A stretch of DNA of 11,802 nt from Setaria digitata (GCA_003640385.1 RCAB01000942.1:1-11802); one strand, 5' to 3'. Numbered from the stretch's first letter, positions 1 to 7,031 are shown. Notes: a model not told the origin generated them from the letters alone. Numbers and translations: made by a program.

Positions 1-18
1 TATATATATATATATATA
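1..18. repeat. (TA)9 microsatellite at the window edge
   Basis: Nine TA units begin at the first base, so the array may continue outside the window. It is followed by AAATA-type repeats to about 36. The rest of 1-340 is AT-rich with an A17 run at 189-205 and nothing else I can support. Confidence 0.9.
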
Positions 19-305
19 CAAATAAATAAATATATATCACTATTTCCATAAAATTTGAAAACGATAAATTCCAAAATATATTCCGCTTTTCTTAATATTC
101 AAAAAAGCAATTTTTCTTTTCTTTTCCTTCTTTTTTTTCTTAATTCAAGTTGCATTTTTCCTGTCTCTTTTATGTCATTTAAAAAATTAAAAAAAAAAAA
201 AAAAATTTATTAGGCCATCAAGTTGAGAATTCCGGAAATTTTTATAGCACGCATTACAGTTATTCAAATGAAATATTATTAATAATATAGTGTGTTTAGG
301 ATAAA

Positions 306-527
306 TTAGAAAGCGTATGTTAGAGCGTATCCATATGTATTAATAATTGTGGAATAAGTTTCTCCTCCTTCCTCTCCTGAACAGTTGCGGATATTGGACT
401 TTATCTCGATCCTTTTCCCGCATTCACCGTTTTCCGCATCCTTATCTTCCGCATCTTTCATTTTCCGCATCCGTTCTCCTTCGCACTTCTGTTGCTGATA
501 TTTGCAACCAACTCCTTTATCTTTCAA
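306..527 (-). other. doubtful open frame over a GC-richer patch
   Basis: A 73-codon minus-strand frame is open here and is clearly richer in G+C than its surroundings. Its first codon is TTG, not ATG, so an independent start is unsupported. The middle of the translation is a charged Lys/Asp/Glu low-complexity stretch, and this is exactly what the 15-16 bp imperfect repeats at 415-471 encode. No domain, signal peptide or membrane segment is visible, and I do not recognise the sequence. It could be part of an internal exon of a minus-strand gene, but a frame held open by a purine-rich minisatellite explains it better. Confidence 0.12.
415..471. repeat. imperfect 15-16 bp minisatellite with a TTCCGCATC core
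   Basis: The core TTCCGCATC occurs at 432-440, 447-455 and 463-471, at spacings of 15 and 16 bp. A diverged fourth copy, TTCCCGCATTC, lies at 415-425. The patch carries CpG in every copy, which stands out against the AT-rich flanks. Confidence 0.75.
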
Positions 528-540
528 TTTTATAAATTTT

Positions 541-838
541 GTTCAGTCAAAATATATTCAAAATCAATTTTATCAAACTGAATAACAAGGGCGATAATAG
601 GATGTAGAATGATTCCTTTTATTCATTTGGAAAAAAAATTTTCTTCATATCCTCTCTTTTTTCCTTTCCTCATATTTTGTGCAAAAATTATTCGCAAGGA
701 ATGTTAAATTTTAAATTTAAATTTAAAGTTAAAATTGATGTCTAAAGAATGTTATTTGGGACATCCTTTTACAAATTACCGTTGTACTTCATTAACTTTA
801 ATCATTTAACTCCTTAATATTCTTTCTCCTTTTCTTTC
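541..838. other. AT-rich stretch without a gene
   Basis: The only structure I see is a self-complementary TTTAAA/AATTT run at about 704-728. No open frame or promoter is supportable. Confidence 0.6.
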
Positions 839-866
839 TTTTTTTTTTTTCTCTCTCTCTCTCTCT
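839..866. repeat. T12 followed by (CT)8
   Basis: Twelve T residues run straight into eight CT units (851-866), a compound pyrimidine microsatellite on the + strand. Confidence 0.9.
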
Positions 867-1040
867 CCTAAATAACAAAATATTTTGCATCTCCATAATA
901 TTAAAGCTTATTTATGAATACAATTATTCATAATAATAATTTTTGCAGATTTTTTTTTTTGTTGCCGTTAACAATAAATTGGATATTTTAGACTATAAAT
1001 ATTTCATAATTACTTGTCAGATTAAAATAATTCCTTTCTC

Positions 1041-1099
1041 TTTTTTTTTTTTTTTTCTGTTTTCCTTCTTTTTCTGCTACTCTTATTATTATTATTATT
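1041..1099. repeat. T16 plus (TTA)n microsatellite
   Basis: A T16 run at 1041-1056 is followed by a pyrimidine-rich linker and about five TTA units at 1083-1099. The open frame across it (943-1170) is mostly Phe, Tyr and Ser and is a translation of this repeat. Confidence 0.85.
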
Positions 1100-1414
1100 T
1101 TCTTCTCTTCATTTTCCCTCTAAATTATTTGAAAAGTAATAATTTGTTAAGCAGTTCACTTTGCTCATAACAGAATTAAATAAAAATGAATTAAATTTCG
1201 AAAAATTATGCCATCAAATATCGGATGTTGTTTATTATTGACAGTTGAGAAGAGTTTAATATTATTTACATTTTAGGAAGGATCATAAATTTATCTATCG
1301 ACAGCATTTATAATGCAGTCAGCTGCCATTCTGTAAATGTATACATTTATCCATTTTCTCAGTTTATCAATACTTTTTTATTATTTAATACAAGGATGTA
1401 CGTATTTTTGTTCG

Positions 1415-1432
1415 TCTGTATGTATGTATATA

Positions 1433-1482
<50 letters not shown>
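1415..1482. repeat. compound (TGTA)n-(TG)23 microsatellite
   Basis: TGTA/TATG units at 1415-1436 lead into an uninterrupted (TG)23 at 1437-1482, immediately followed by an N at 1483. TG arrays of this length alternate purine and pyrimidine and can form left-handed DNA. The true length may differ, because the N directly abuts the array. Confidence 0.95.
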
Positions 1483-1483
1483 N

Positions 1484-2208
1484 AAAATTTCAATTTGTAA
1501 TTTTAATTTTCACAGAGGTGGAATTGAAATAATACATTAAATCGATCTGCACGAAGTGTTTCTTTTTCCATCTTTCGATCTTACCGAATCACACCTTTCT
1601 TCTTTTTTTTTTTTTAAATGATATAGTGTAGCCGTTTGTTATTTAATAGGATCGTGTGAAATTTAGTTTATTAACTAATTTAGCAGAAGGATGCTTACTT
1701 TTAATCTATTGTACAAAAAGAAATTAATAATCTTATCATTTAAGTTGAAAAATTCTGAGACTGGATGAAATGAATTTATCTTGTTATTCAGTATTATTAT
1801 TACTGATTCAATCATCAATTATGTTATCATATCACGAATTTTGAAATTTTGACTAGCGAGGAAATTTATTTACTGTTATTTGATGAGGAAGTATTATGTT
1901 GATAAGGTTCAATTCATAAGGCCTTAAGCTATATAAATACAGGAGTTTTTATTTATATTTCATCAATTTTTCAACAAATTATTTCCCACATCAATATCAA
2001 TTAGATGAAACATTCCGTTTTCGTTTTGAAATTTTCATCGATATCATCCCTAATTCGAAATCAATTTTAGGGAGAAGGAAAACCTACAATGAAAAATTGC
2101 CTTTTTAACGGATGAAAGGATTGAACTCATTTGCAAAATTTTACCTTTTCCCTCTCTTTTATATCTATTTGGTGCAAATAAAAATGTCGGCGAAATAAAA
2201 TTTAAAAT
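1484..2208. other. AT-rich stretch without a gene
   Basis: The stretch contains a T13 run at 1603-1615. TTTTCACAG ending at 1515 resembles a 3' splice acceptor, but the sequence after it closes quickly in all three frames, so I do not call an exon. Nothing else stands out. Confidence 0.6.
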
Positions 2209-2390
2209 AAAAAAAAAAAAAAAAAGATGGAAGGGAGGCGAGAAAATCAGAAAAAAAGTATGCAAGCTTAAAGAGAAAACCATCCAATGTTTGGTAGGAA
2301 AGTTGATCGTATCTCTGTCATATTATTACATATACATTTTTTTTTTTTACCATCTCTTCAAGCTCTTTTAATAATTTTAATTTAAAAATT

Positions 2391-2447
2391 AAAAAAAAGA
2401 AAGAAAATCAATGATAGCATTTATCATTGATTTTTTTGTTTTTTTTT
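2391..2447. repeat. 26-pair hairpin-forming inverted repeat
   Basis: AAAATCAATGATA (2404-2416) is matched perfectly by TATCATTGATTTT (2422-2434) across a 5-base loop, GCATT (2417-2421). Pairing continues outward through A-rich and T-rich arms to 2391 and 2447, with G2403/T2435 and G2399/T2439 as wobbles and A2400/G2438 as a mismatch. The inner 13 bp are not simple repeat, so this part is more than a homopolymer accident. Confidence 0.8.
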
Positions 2448-2507
2448 TTTTCTAACGAAATAAATTTTAACGAAAAATCTTCATTAAAGGGAAGATTCAT
2501 TACTTAC

Positions 2508-2580
2508 CGACCTTACCATCTGAGGAAAAGGAAGAGAGATCGGGAAAGGATATGGAGGGAACGAGAGGTGGGGAAAAGAT
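2508..2580 (-). other. minus-strand splice-like pattern with a 12-nt microexon-sized gap
   Basis: Read on the minus strand, 2580-2523 is a long pyrimidine-rich tract ending in TTTTCCTCAG, a textbook acceptor shape. Twelve bases later (2519-2508, ATGGTAAGGTCG) comes GTAAGT (2507-2502), a consensus donor. No neighbouring exon of a minus-strand gene is recognisable. A polypurine block beside a chance GTAAGT could give the same picture. Confidence 0.15.
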
Positions 2581-3110
2581 TTTACCACTGGGAAAAATGG
2601 TTATTGCCGGAATTTTATAGCATATATCGGTGCACACTAATCGTATTTCGAAGACTAAAACTCGCTATACAGTCTCAAATTTTTCGTCATAACATGAAAA
2701 TTACTTTTAATTCGTTTCAGCTTTTGAAACATAAAATTATTTTGTTCTGTCCTAAATAATGAATAATTCATAAACTAACCATGGATTTCGAATTGTTAAT
2801 ATTATCATCATATCACTTAGTAAGTAATCTGTCACTTTTGATATTTATTATTATTAGTGTGTTGATTCGTTTCAAAATGAATAATGCATCTCTTCCATTG
2901 TTATTTCCACAATAGGTATGGCCCATCATATCATAACTTTACAATAAACAATAAGTATTGATATATGAATATGAGCTTTTATTTTCTGATTTACTTATTT
3001 GTCTGTCAATTTTTTGAGATTTTTACTGGAATATGTTCGAAATTCTGCATTCAGTGATTTCATTCCGTTCATTTTCCTCCTTCTAAATTCCGAAATTAAT
3101 TAATTTTCCA
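2581..3110. other. AT-rich stretch without a supportable gene
   Basis: A 110-codon frame (2427-2759) ends in this stretch. It starts at TTG inside a T run, begins with a Phe-rich repeat translation and shows no recognisable domain. From 2760 to 3110 I see only short imperfect repeats. Confidence 0.5.
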
Positions 3111-3114
3111 TTTT

Positions 3115-3144
3115 CATCCCATACACTACTGGGAGTATGGGATG
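3115..3144. repeat. 10-bp perfect inverted repeat
   Basis: CATCCCATAC (3115-3124) and GTATGGGATG (3135-3144) are exact reverse complements around the 10-base spacer ACTACTGGGA. The arms are not simple repeat and are GC-richer than the surroundings. It could form a small cruciform or RNA hairpin. Confidence 0.75.
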
Positions 3145-3477
3145 TTAGTGGTGATAATAGTAATGATTGTATGCTATTTTCTATTGCTCATCCTCTATTG
3201 CTTAAGTCATTTACTGATAATACAAATACCACAACCATTCTCGAACCATCTGATAAACTTCAGCAATTAATATGGTTGTAACGAAAAAAAAAAAACAGCG
3301 AAATAATATTTAAAAAAAGTACAAAGTAGATAATTTATGCTAAAGGGTCAGGGCTCAAAGGTCATGCAGAATGGAAAACTGTCTATGCACAAATTGTTAA
3401 CAGTAGCAGTGTCACTCTAAAATGTACAAATGTACATAAAAATAAATGGAGTAGTTTAAGAACTACGATATGTATTA
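3145..3477. other. AT-rich stretch without a gene
   Basis: The stretch holds an A12 run (3284-3295) and nothing else I can support on either strand. Confidence 0.55.
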
Positions 3478-3479
3478 TC

Positions 3480-4090
3480 CATACATATACATACGCGTAC
3501 ACACATTCACACACACACACACGTATGCATGCGTACGTGTATGTGTATCCATGTACATACACGTACGCATGCATGCACAAATGCACATATATATGAATCA
3601 CGATGACAAAGAAAGTGCTCATGCGGCTGGAACTCAATACATGCGTTGTGTAGGTATGTGCGTGAGTAAGACGTACGTGTTCGTGAACGTATTTGTACAT
3701 GTATGTGCGAAAAGTGTATATGTTTCTTTGTACACGTTAACTTACGTGTCTGCTCTGAAGCGGCCCTATATGCGTATTGGCATCGACGTATTTGTATACA
3801 TACATATCCAGGCCTATGTTTGTATAAATGCGTGGAATGTGCGTAGGCGTGTGTGAGTTTTGTATGCGTTTGCATGTATGTTTTGTGTACACAAATGTTG
3901 CGTGTTCTTACATGGCCTCTATACGTGGATGTACAAGTATTGTGCCTGTTTGCGTAATGTAAACGTGACGGTGTGCATATAACACGCAAATGTTTTGCTT
4001 GTATATATGCGCGTGTTTGCGTGGGTGTACACATATGTACGGGTTTGTATAGGTGTTATACGTGTATGCCTGTTTCTGTTTATTTATGTG
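3480..4090. repeat. CpG-dense degenerate TG/CA/TACG tetranucleotide tract
   Basis: About 610 bp are built of diverged 4-bp words (TGTA, TACG, TGCG, CATA). By hand count 3481-4080 contains roughly 37 CpG dinucleotides, far denser than the neighbouring AT-rich DNA. The first 120 bp are CA-rich on the + strand and the remainder is TG-rich, so the repeat strand flips near 3600. Frames of 128 codons (+, 3470-3856) and 175 codons (-, 3507-4034) stay open because the repeat contains few stop words. Their Tyr/Val/Cys/His/Thr-rich translations are not protein-like. Confidence 0.85.
3525..3574. repeat. 20-bp perfect inverted repeat with a 10-bp spacer
   Basis: ATGCATGCGTACGTGTATGT (3525-3544) is the exact reverse complement of 3555-3574, separated by GTATCCATGT. 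The arms themselves alternate purine and pyrimidine. It sits in the CA-rich head of the degenerate tract and could extrude as a cruciform. Confidence 0.9.
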
Positions 4091-4162
4091 TGTATATATT
4101 GATGATGCAAAAAAAAAAAAAAATAATCAATAAATTTAGGAAACAATAAAAATGGTAGTAGT

Positions 4163-4201
4163 GTCGATTTACTATAGCATCAGCTATCCAGTCATCTCGA
4201 C
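4163..4201. repeat. nested small inverted repeats
   Basis: GTCGA (4163-4167) and TCGAC (4197-4201) enclose ATAGC (4174-4178) and GCTAT (4183-4187). The nested stems would fold as RNA, but each is only 5 bp and could be chance. Confidence 0.35.
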
Positions 4202-4210
4202 GTAACTGAG

Positions 4211-4259
4211 GACAGAGGACAGGGGACAGGGGACAAGGGACAAGGGACAAGGGACAGGG
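4211..4259 (+). repeat. 7-bp GACARGG minisatellite with G-quadruplex potential
   Basis: Seven consecutive 7-bp units run without gaps from 4211: GACAGAG, GACAGGG twice, GACAAGG three times, then GACAGGG. From 4222 to 4260 this gives six tracts of three or four G separated by 3-4 bases, which fits the usual G-quadruplex rule on the + strand. Confidence 0.92.
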
Positions 4260-4398
4260 GACGAATTAGGCATATGAGGGAAACAAGGGATAGATATGTG
4301 TGGGGAAAGGGTATGATTTTTAATTGCGCTTCCCGAGGTCAATCTTCCTTTTTTTTTTTTTCTTTTTTTTTTATTACTACTTCCTTACAAAATATTCA

Positions 4399-4440
4399 CA
4401 GACAGACAGACAGGCAGACGGACAGACAGATGGACAGATG
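4399..4440 (+). repeat. CAGA tetranucleotide microsatellite, partly diverged
   Basis: The array begins with perfect CAGA units and decays to GGCAGACGGACAGACAGATGGACAG-type variants by 4440. The Asp-Arg-Gln-Thr repeat in the overlapping frame at 4274-4480 is a translation of it, not a protein. Confidence 0.9.
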
Positions 4441-4468
4441 CACACAGCCATATATAGTAAAACAAGGC

Positions 4469-4497
4469 GGTGCATATTGATGCATAGGTAGTGCACC
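4469..4497. repeat. nested inverted repeat GGTGCA/TGCACC
   Basis: GGTGCA (4469-4474) pairs with TGCACC (4492-4497). TGCAT (4471-4475) can instead pair with ATGCA (4480-4484), so two alternative small stems share one arm. Confidence 0.4.
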
Positions 4498-4554
4498 ATA
4501 ATATTGATAAGCCTTTTCGCGTGGATGGAGGATGAATTTTGTGGTGAAACCCGT

Positions 4555-4585
4555 GGGCAAGGGTAGGGTAGGGTAGGGTAGGGTA
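4555..4585 (+). repeat. (GGGTA)5 array, G-quadruplex-capable and telomere-like
   Basis: GGGCAA is followed by five perfect GGGTA units (4561-4585), giving six G3 tracts with 2-3 base loops. The unit is a rotation of TAGGG, close to but not the same as the common animal TTAGGG or insect TTAGG telomere units. It is internal in the window, so it is an interstitial array at most. Confidence 0.95.
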
Positions 4586-4606
4586 AGACTTCTTATCATA
4601 TTTCTC

Positions 4607-4638
4607 ATTGGTTATTGCTTCCGACTATGTTGACCAAT
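4607..4638. promoter_or_regulatory. two opposed CCAAT pentamers
   Basis: ATTGG (4607-4611) and CCAAT (4634-4638) face each other 22 bases apart and form an imperfect inverted repeat, ATTGGTTA/TGACCAAT with one mismatch. CCAAT is the NF-Y core in animal promoters. No TATA box, initiator or downstream gene that I can confirm accompanies them, so a promoter is only a guess from the motifs and the local GC rise. Confidence 0.2.
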
Positions 4639-4676
4639 CATACCGGTTATTTTTTATTACCCACCGTCCACTTCTT

Positions 4677-4694
4677 CCCCCCCCCCCCCTCCCC
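4677..4694 (+). repeat. C13 run plus CCCC
   Basis: Thirteen C residues (4677-4689), one T and four more C form a mononucleotide tract that is rare in this AT-rich window. It lies in a longer pyrimidine stretch from about 4671 to 4727. Confidence 0.93.
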
Positions 4695-4731
4695 TTTCTC
4701 TCTGCTTTTATCGTTTATTCTCATTTTTGAG

Positions 4732-4913
4732 GAGATGTACAGGTCAAATTTATACAGTATTCGTGATGAGGAGGAGTATAGACGTCAATGGATAGATTGA
4801 AATATAATATATTTTGTTGAGAGTTGAAACAACTGGATGATAATACTGATAATGGTAATATTGAGAGGATGTGTGATCCATTAATGGGAAAAAGAAAAAA
4901 GTGATCAAATAAA
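4732..4913 (+). other. weak candidate terminal exon with polyA-type signal
   Basis: A pyrimidine-rich stretch containing the C13 run ends in TTTTTGAG (AG at 4730-4731), a possible if sub-optimal acceptor. The frame beyond it is open to TGA at 4798-4800, includes an ATG at 4735 and ends in EEEYRRQWID, which has a less repetitive composition than most frames here. AATAAA follows at 4908-4913, with a GT-rich stretch some 30 bases further on. Against this, the piece is under 25 codons, I recognise no family, AATAAA is common by chance in such AT-rich DNA, and the GATGAGGAGGAG stretch resembles the degenerate GAT repeats nearby. What is seen is an open frame with plausible flanking signals; that it is an exon is inference. 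Confidence 0.15.
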
Positions 4914-4987
4914 AGCATTTGATGGAAGAAAAATTCAAATGTTGATATTTTTACATGATAATATGGTTGATCTGTTAATTGTTACTG

Positions 4988-5095
4988 ATAAAAAAAAAAA
5001 AAAGAAAAAAACGGAAGGGAAAAATTAAAGAAAGATAACAATAATTAGAGAAAAATGGAAAGAGAAAGGAGGGGAGAAGAGAAAATGAGAAAAGT
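4988..5095. repeat. purine-rich tract on the + strand
   Basis: A14 (4990-5003) is followed by about 90 bases of almost only A and G, including GGAGGGGAGAAGAG. It then meets a short AT dinucleotide array at about 5100-5113. Confidence 0.75.
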
Positions 5096-5287
5096 AATAA
5101 TATATATATATATGTTTTAAAATATATGCAAAGGAAGAGATTATGGATAATAGGGAAAGGGATGATATAAAATGGATTAAAGCAAGGGGTCATTTTATTT
5201 ATATTAACATGTAGGTAATGTAATTGCTATTCTTATGTATAATACATACAAATATTTCATCTTCCCTCCGTCTCCCAAATGAGGGCA

Positions 5288-5507
5288 TTAATAATGACAA
5301 CAGCTGCAGCAACAACAGTTATGATAATGATAATGGTAATTGTGATAATCTTAGCAACAAGGATAATTGTAATGATAAGGATAATAATGATAATGATAAA
5401 AGCAACGATTTTGACCAACAACATTGATAATAACAATGACATGAACAGTAAAGATGCCATTAATGATAATTACAATATTACCATTACCAATAACAATTAA
5501 TGGTAAT
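5288..5507 (+). repeat. degenerate GAT/AAT/AAC trinucleotide tract
   Basis: About 220 bp consist of diverged GATAAT, GATAAC and AACAAC words. Two plus-strand frames and one minus-strand frame stay open across it and read as Asn/Asp-rich, Ile/Met/Thr-rich and Ile/Val-rich repeats respectively. All are repeat translations with no domain content. Confidence 0.8.
5477..5507. repeat. 10-bp inverted repeat at the end of the trinucleotide tract
   Basis: ATTACCATTA (5477-5486) and TAATGGTAAT (5498-5507) are exact reverse complements across an 11-base spacer. CCATTAAT (5457-5464) could compete for part of the same arm at 5496-5503. Confidence 0.6.
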
Positions 5508-5704
5508 TTCATTGGTTAGAAGTTAAAATACGGACGAATAAACTCTGATAACGATAAACATGGTTAAAGTTTTATTTGCTCAATTTTACATGAGAATACA
5601 AGAAATAAGCGCAGATTAGATCGATCTCCTTCTTCATTTACCACTAGTCTTACTGTGATTTTTATAGTTCCTTCCTTTTCATCCCATTCTGTTCCGGTTT
5701 ACAG

Positions 5705-5759
5705 GAAATATGAGCACGGAAAAACTGGCCCAACTCTTATGCAAAATCTATGTCTCCAG
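5705..5759 (+). other. candidate 55-nt exon, function unknown
   Basis: The stretch 5668-5704 is pyrimidine-rich and ends in GGTTTACAG, a strong acceptor shape, with a possible branch site CTTAC at about 5649-5653. The segment ends in TCCAG before GTGTTG, a moderate donor. It is visibly GC-richer than its surroundings. Two readings are open. From an ATG at 5710 with A at -3 it reads MSTEKLAQLLCKIYVS and ends in phase 2. In another frame it reads KYEHGKTGPTLMQNLCLQ and ends exactly at the codon boundary. Neither matches a family I recognise, and no partner exon is visible: the sequence just past the donor is an A20 run. The first reading would make it an exon carrying the start codon. Splice-like signals are frequent by chance in pyrimidine-rich DNA, so this stays a candidate. 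Confidence 0.22.
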
Positions 5760-5879
5760 GTGTTGTCTAAAAAAAAAAAAAAAAAAAATTCAACCGTTGA
5801 AAATGCCTTGAAAAAGCCAGTCAAACAAGCAAACCGTAAACTAACTTATTCGTAATTACAGCAGTTTTACAATTTAACA

Positions 5880-6335
5880 ATCATTTCCGTTTTTCTGTTA
5901 GCATTTTTTTTTTCCCCCTTTTTCAATTTTATTTCATACCATTGTATCGTATAATTTTTCTAATAATTCTTTTCGTTATTTCCAATTTTTCACTTTTTTC
6001 CCTCTCCCTCTTTCTCTCTCTCTCTCTCTCTCTCTCACACTATCCTCCTTTCCTTTTTTTTTTCATTTTTCTTTTCTCGCCTTTTGCTTTCTTTCTTTTT
6101 TTTTCTTAATTTTAATTTTAATTTTAATTTTGCTTTTGCTTTTCTGTTGCTTCTTACAATCGGTTGAAATTAGGGCGAATTTTTTTTTCTCCTCTTTTCT
6201 TTTTCTTTTTCTTTTTTTTTTTTCATCTTTTCATTTCATTTCCATCCCACCAACAAATTATTGAATTCACATTTGGTCACTACTTCTCGTTTTGCTCAGT
6301 GCTTTCTTACCTCTCTCTCTCTTCCCTCTCTTTCA
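5880..6335 (+). repeat. long pyrimidine-rich tract including (TC)12 and (TTTTAA)n
   Basis: Most of this 450-bp stretch is T and C on the + strand. It contains (TC)12 at 6013-6036, about four TTTTAA units at 6107-6131 followed by two TTTTGC units, and T12 at 6212-6223. The 88-codon frame at 6164-6430 is a Phe/Ser-rich translation of it and spans an N. Confidence 0.8.
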
Positions 6336-6344
6336 ACTCCCTCC

Positions 6345-6372
6345 AAAAAAAAAAAAAAAAAGAAAAAGTGAN
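6345..6372. repeat. A17 run beside an assembly N
   Basis: A17 (6345-6361) is followed within 11 bases by an N at 6372. The sequence here switches abruptly from pyrimidine-rich to purine-rich on the + strand. Confidence 0.85.
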
Positions 6373-6599
6373 GTTAAAATTTTTGATTTTCTTTTCTCTT
6401 CTCCCACTTCCCCCCTCCTTCCCCCATTAGAAAAATTGTTTTAAAAATTTTCTACCATCATTATTATTTGCGACGATAAATATTTGAGTTTAAAAGAATT
6501 AAGAAAAAAGAATAAATAAATAAAAAGTGAAAAATAAAAAAAAAAAATTTTAAATTTAGCGTCTTGCTTGCCCGTTTCTTCTTTTTGCCTTTTTTCCTT

Positions 6600-6614
6600 C
6601 TTTCTTTCTTTCTT

Positions 6615-6642
<28 letters not shown>
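6600..6642. repeat. (CTTT)4-T26 compound tract
   Basis: Four CTTT units from 6600 lead into 26 T residues (6617-6642). On the minus strand this is A26 followed by GAAA repeats, a form also seen in retroposon tails. I find no element body next to it and call it a microsatellite. Confidence 0.9.
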
Positions 6643-6647
<5 letters not shown>

Positions 6648-7031
6648 TTGTAAACAAAATGAAAAATACATTTCATACAATGAATTTACATCCATATTAG
6701 TGGTGTTTTTAAAAATATATATAGTATATATTATATGTACATGTGTATACAACACGTACGTTGGTATGTAACGCATATTTGATAGAATGAATTTTTCTTT
6801 TTTTTTTAGCCATAATTATTTAGATAATATACCGATATAAGGCGTTATTGCAGAATGATATTCAGAGAAAGGAAGCCATTTTTATCGATCCATAATTAAT
6901 TACTGGTAAAAACGGCACTAAGTGATGTCCAATAATTCAAATATATAAATAATATTTAATATGAAATTATTAGCTTGGGTCATTGCCACTAAATGACCCA
7001 TTTATAACGTTTACATCTCATCAAATTCATT

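Noticed and set aside
1337..1540. Cys/Val repeat frame
   Set aside because: It is a translation of (TG)23 and contains an N.
2427..2759. 110-codon plus-strand frame
   Set aside because: It starts at TTG in a hairpin/T-run, opens with poly-Phe and crosses a polypurine block that reads as Arg/Lys/Glu repeats. No recognisable protein.
3470..3856. 128-codon plus-strand frame starting at ATG
   Set aside because: It has the same repeat-derived origin, with Tyr/Val/His/Cys low complexity and no domain, signal peptide or family resemblance.
3507..4034. 175-codon minus-strand frame, the longest in the window
   Set aside because: It lies entirely within the degenerate TG/CA/TACG tract, translates to His/Thr/Tyr/Arg/Val-rich repeat text and overlaps another long repeat frame on the opposite strand.
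4274..4608. Asp-Arg-Gln-Thr and Cys-Leu-Ser repeat frames on both strands
   Set aside because: They are opposite-strand translations of the same CAGA microsatellite.
6600..6642. A26 tail with GAAA units as a SINE or LINE 3' end on the minus strand
   Set aside because: No A/B box, no reverse-transcriptase remnant and no target-site duplication could be found beside it.
6441..6776. 111-codon minus-strand frame
   Set aside because: Its centre is a poly-Lys block from the A26-(GAAA)n tract, with no domain.
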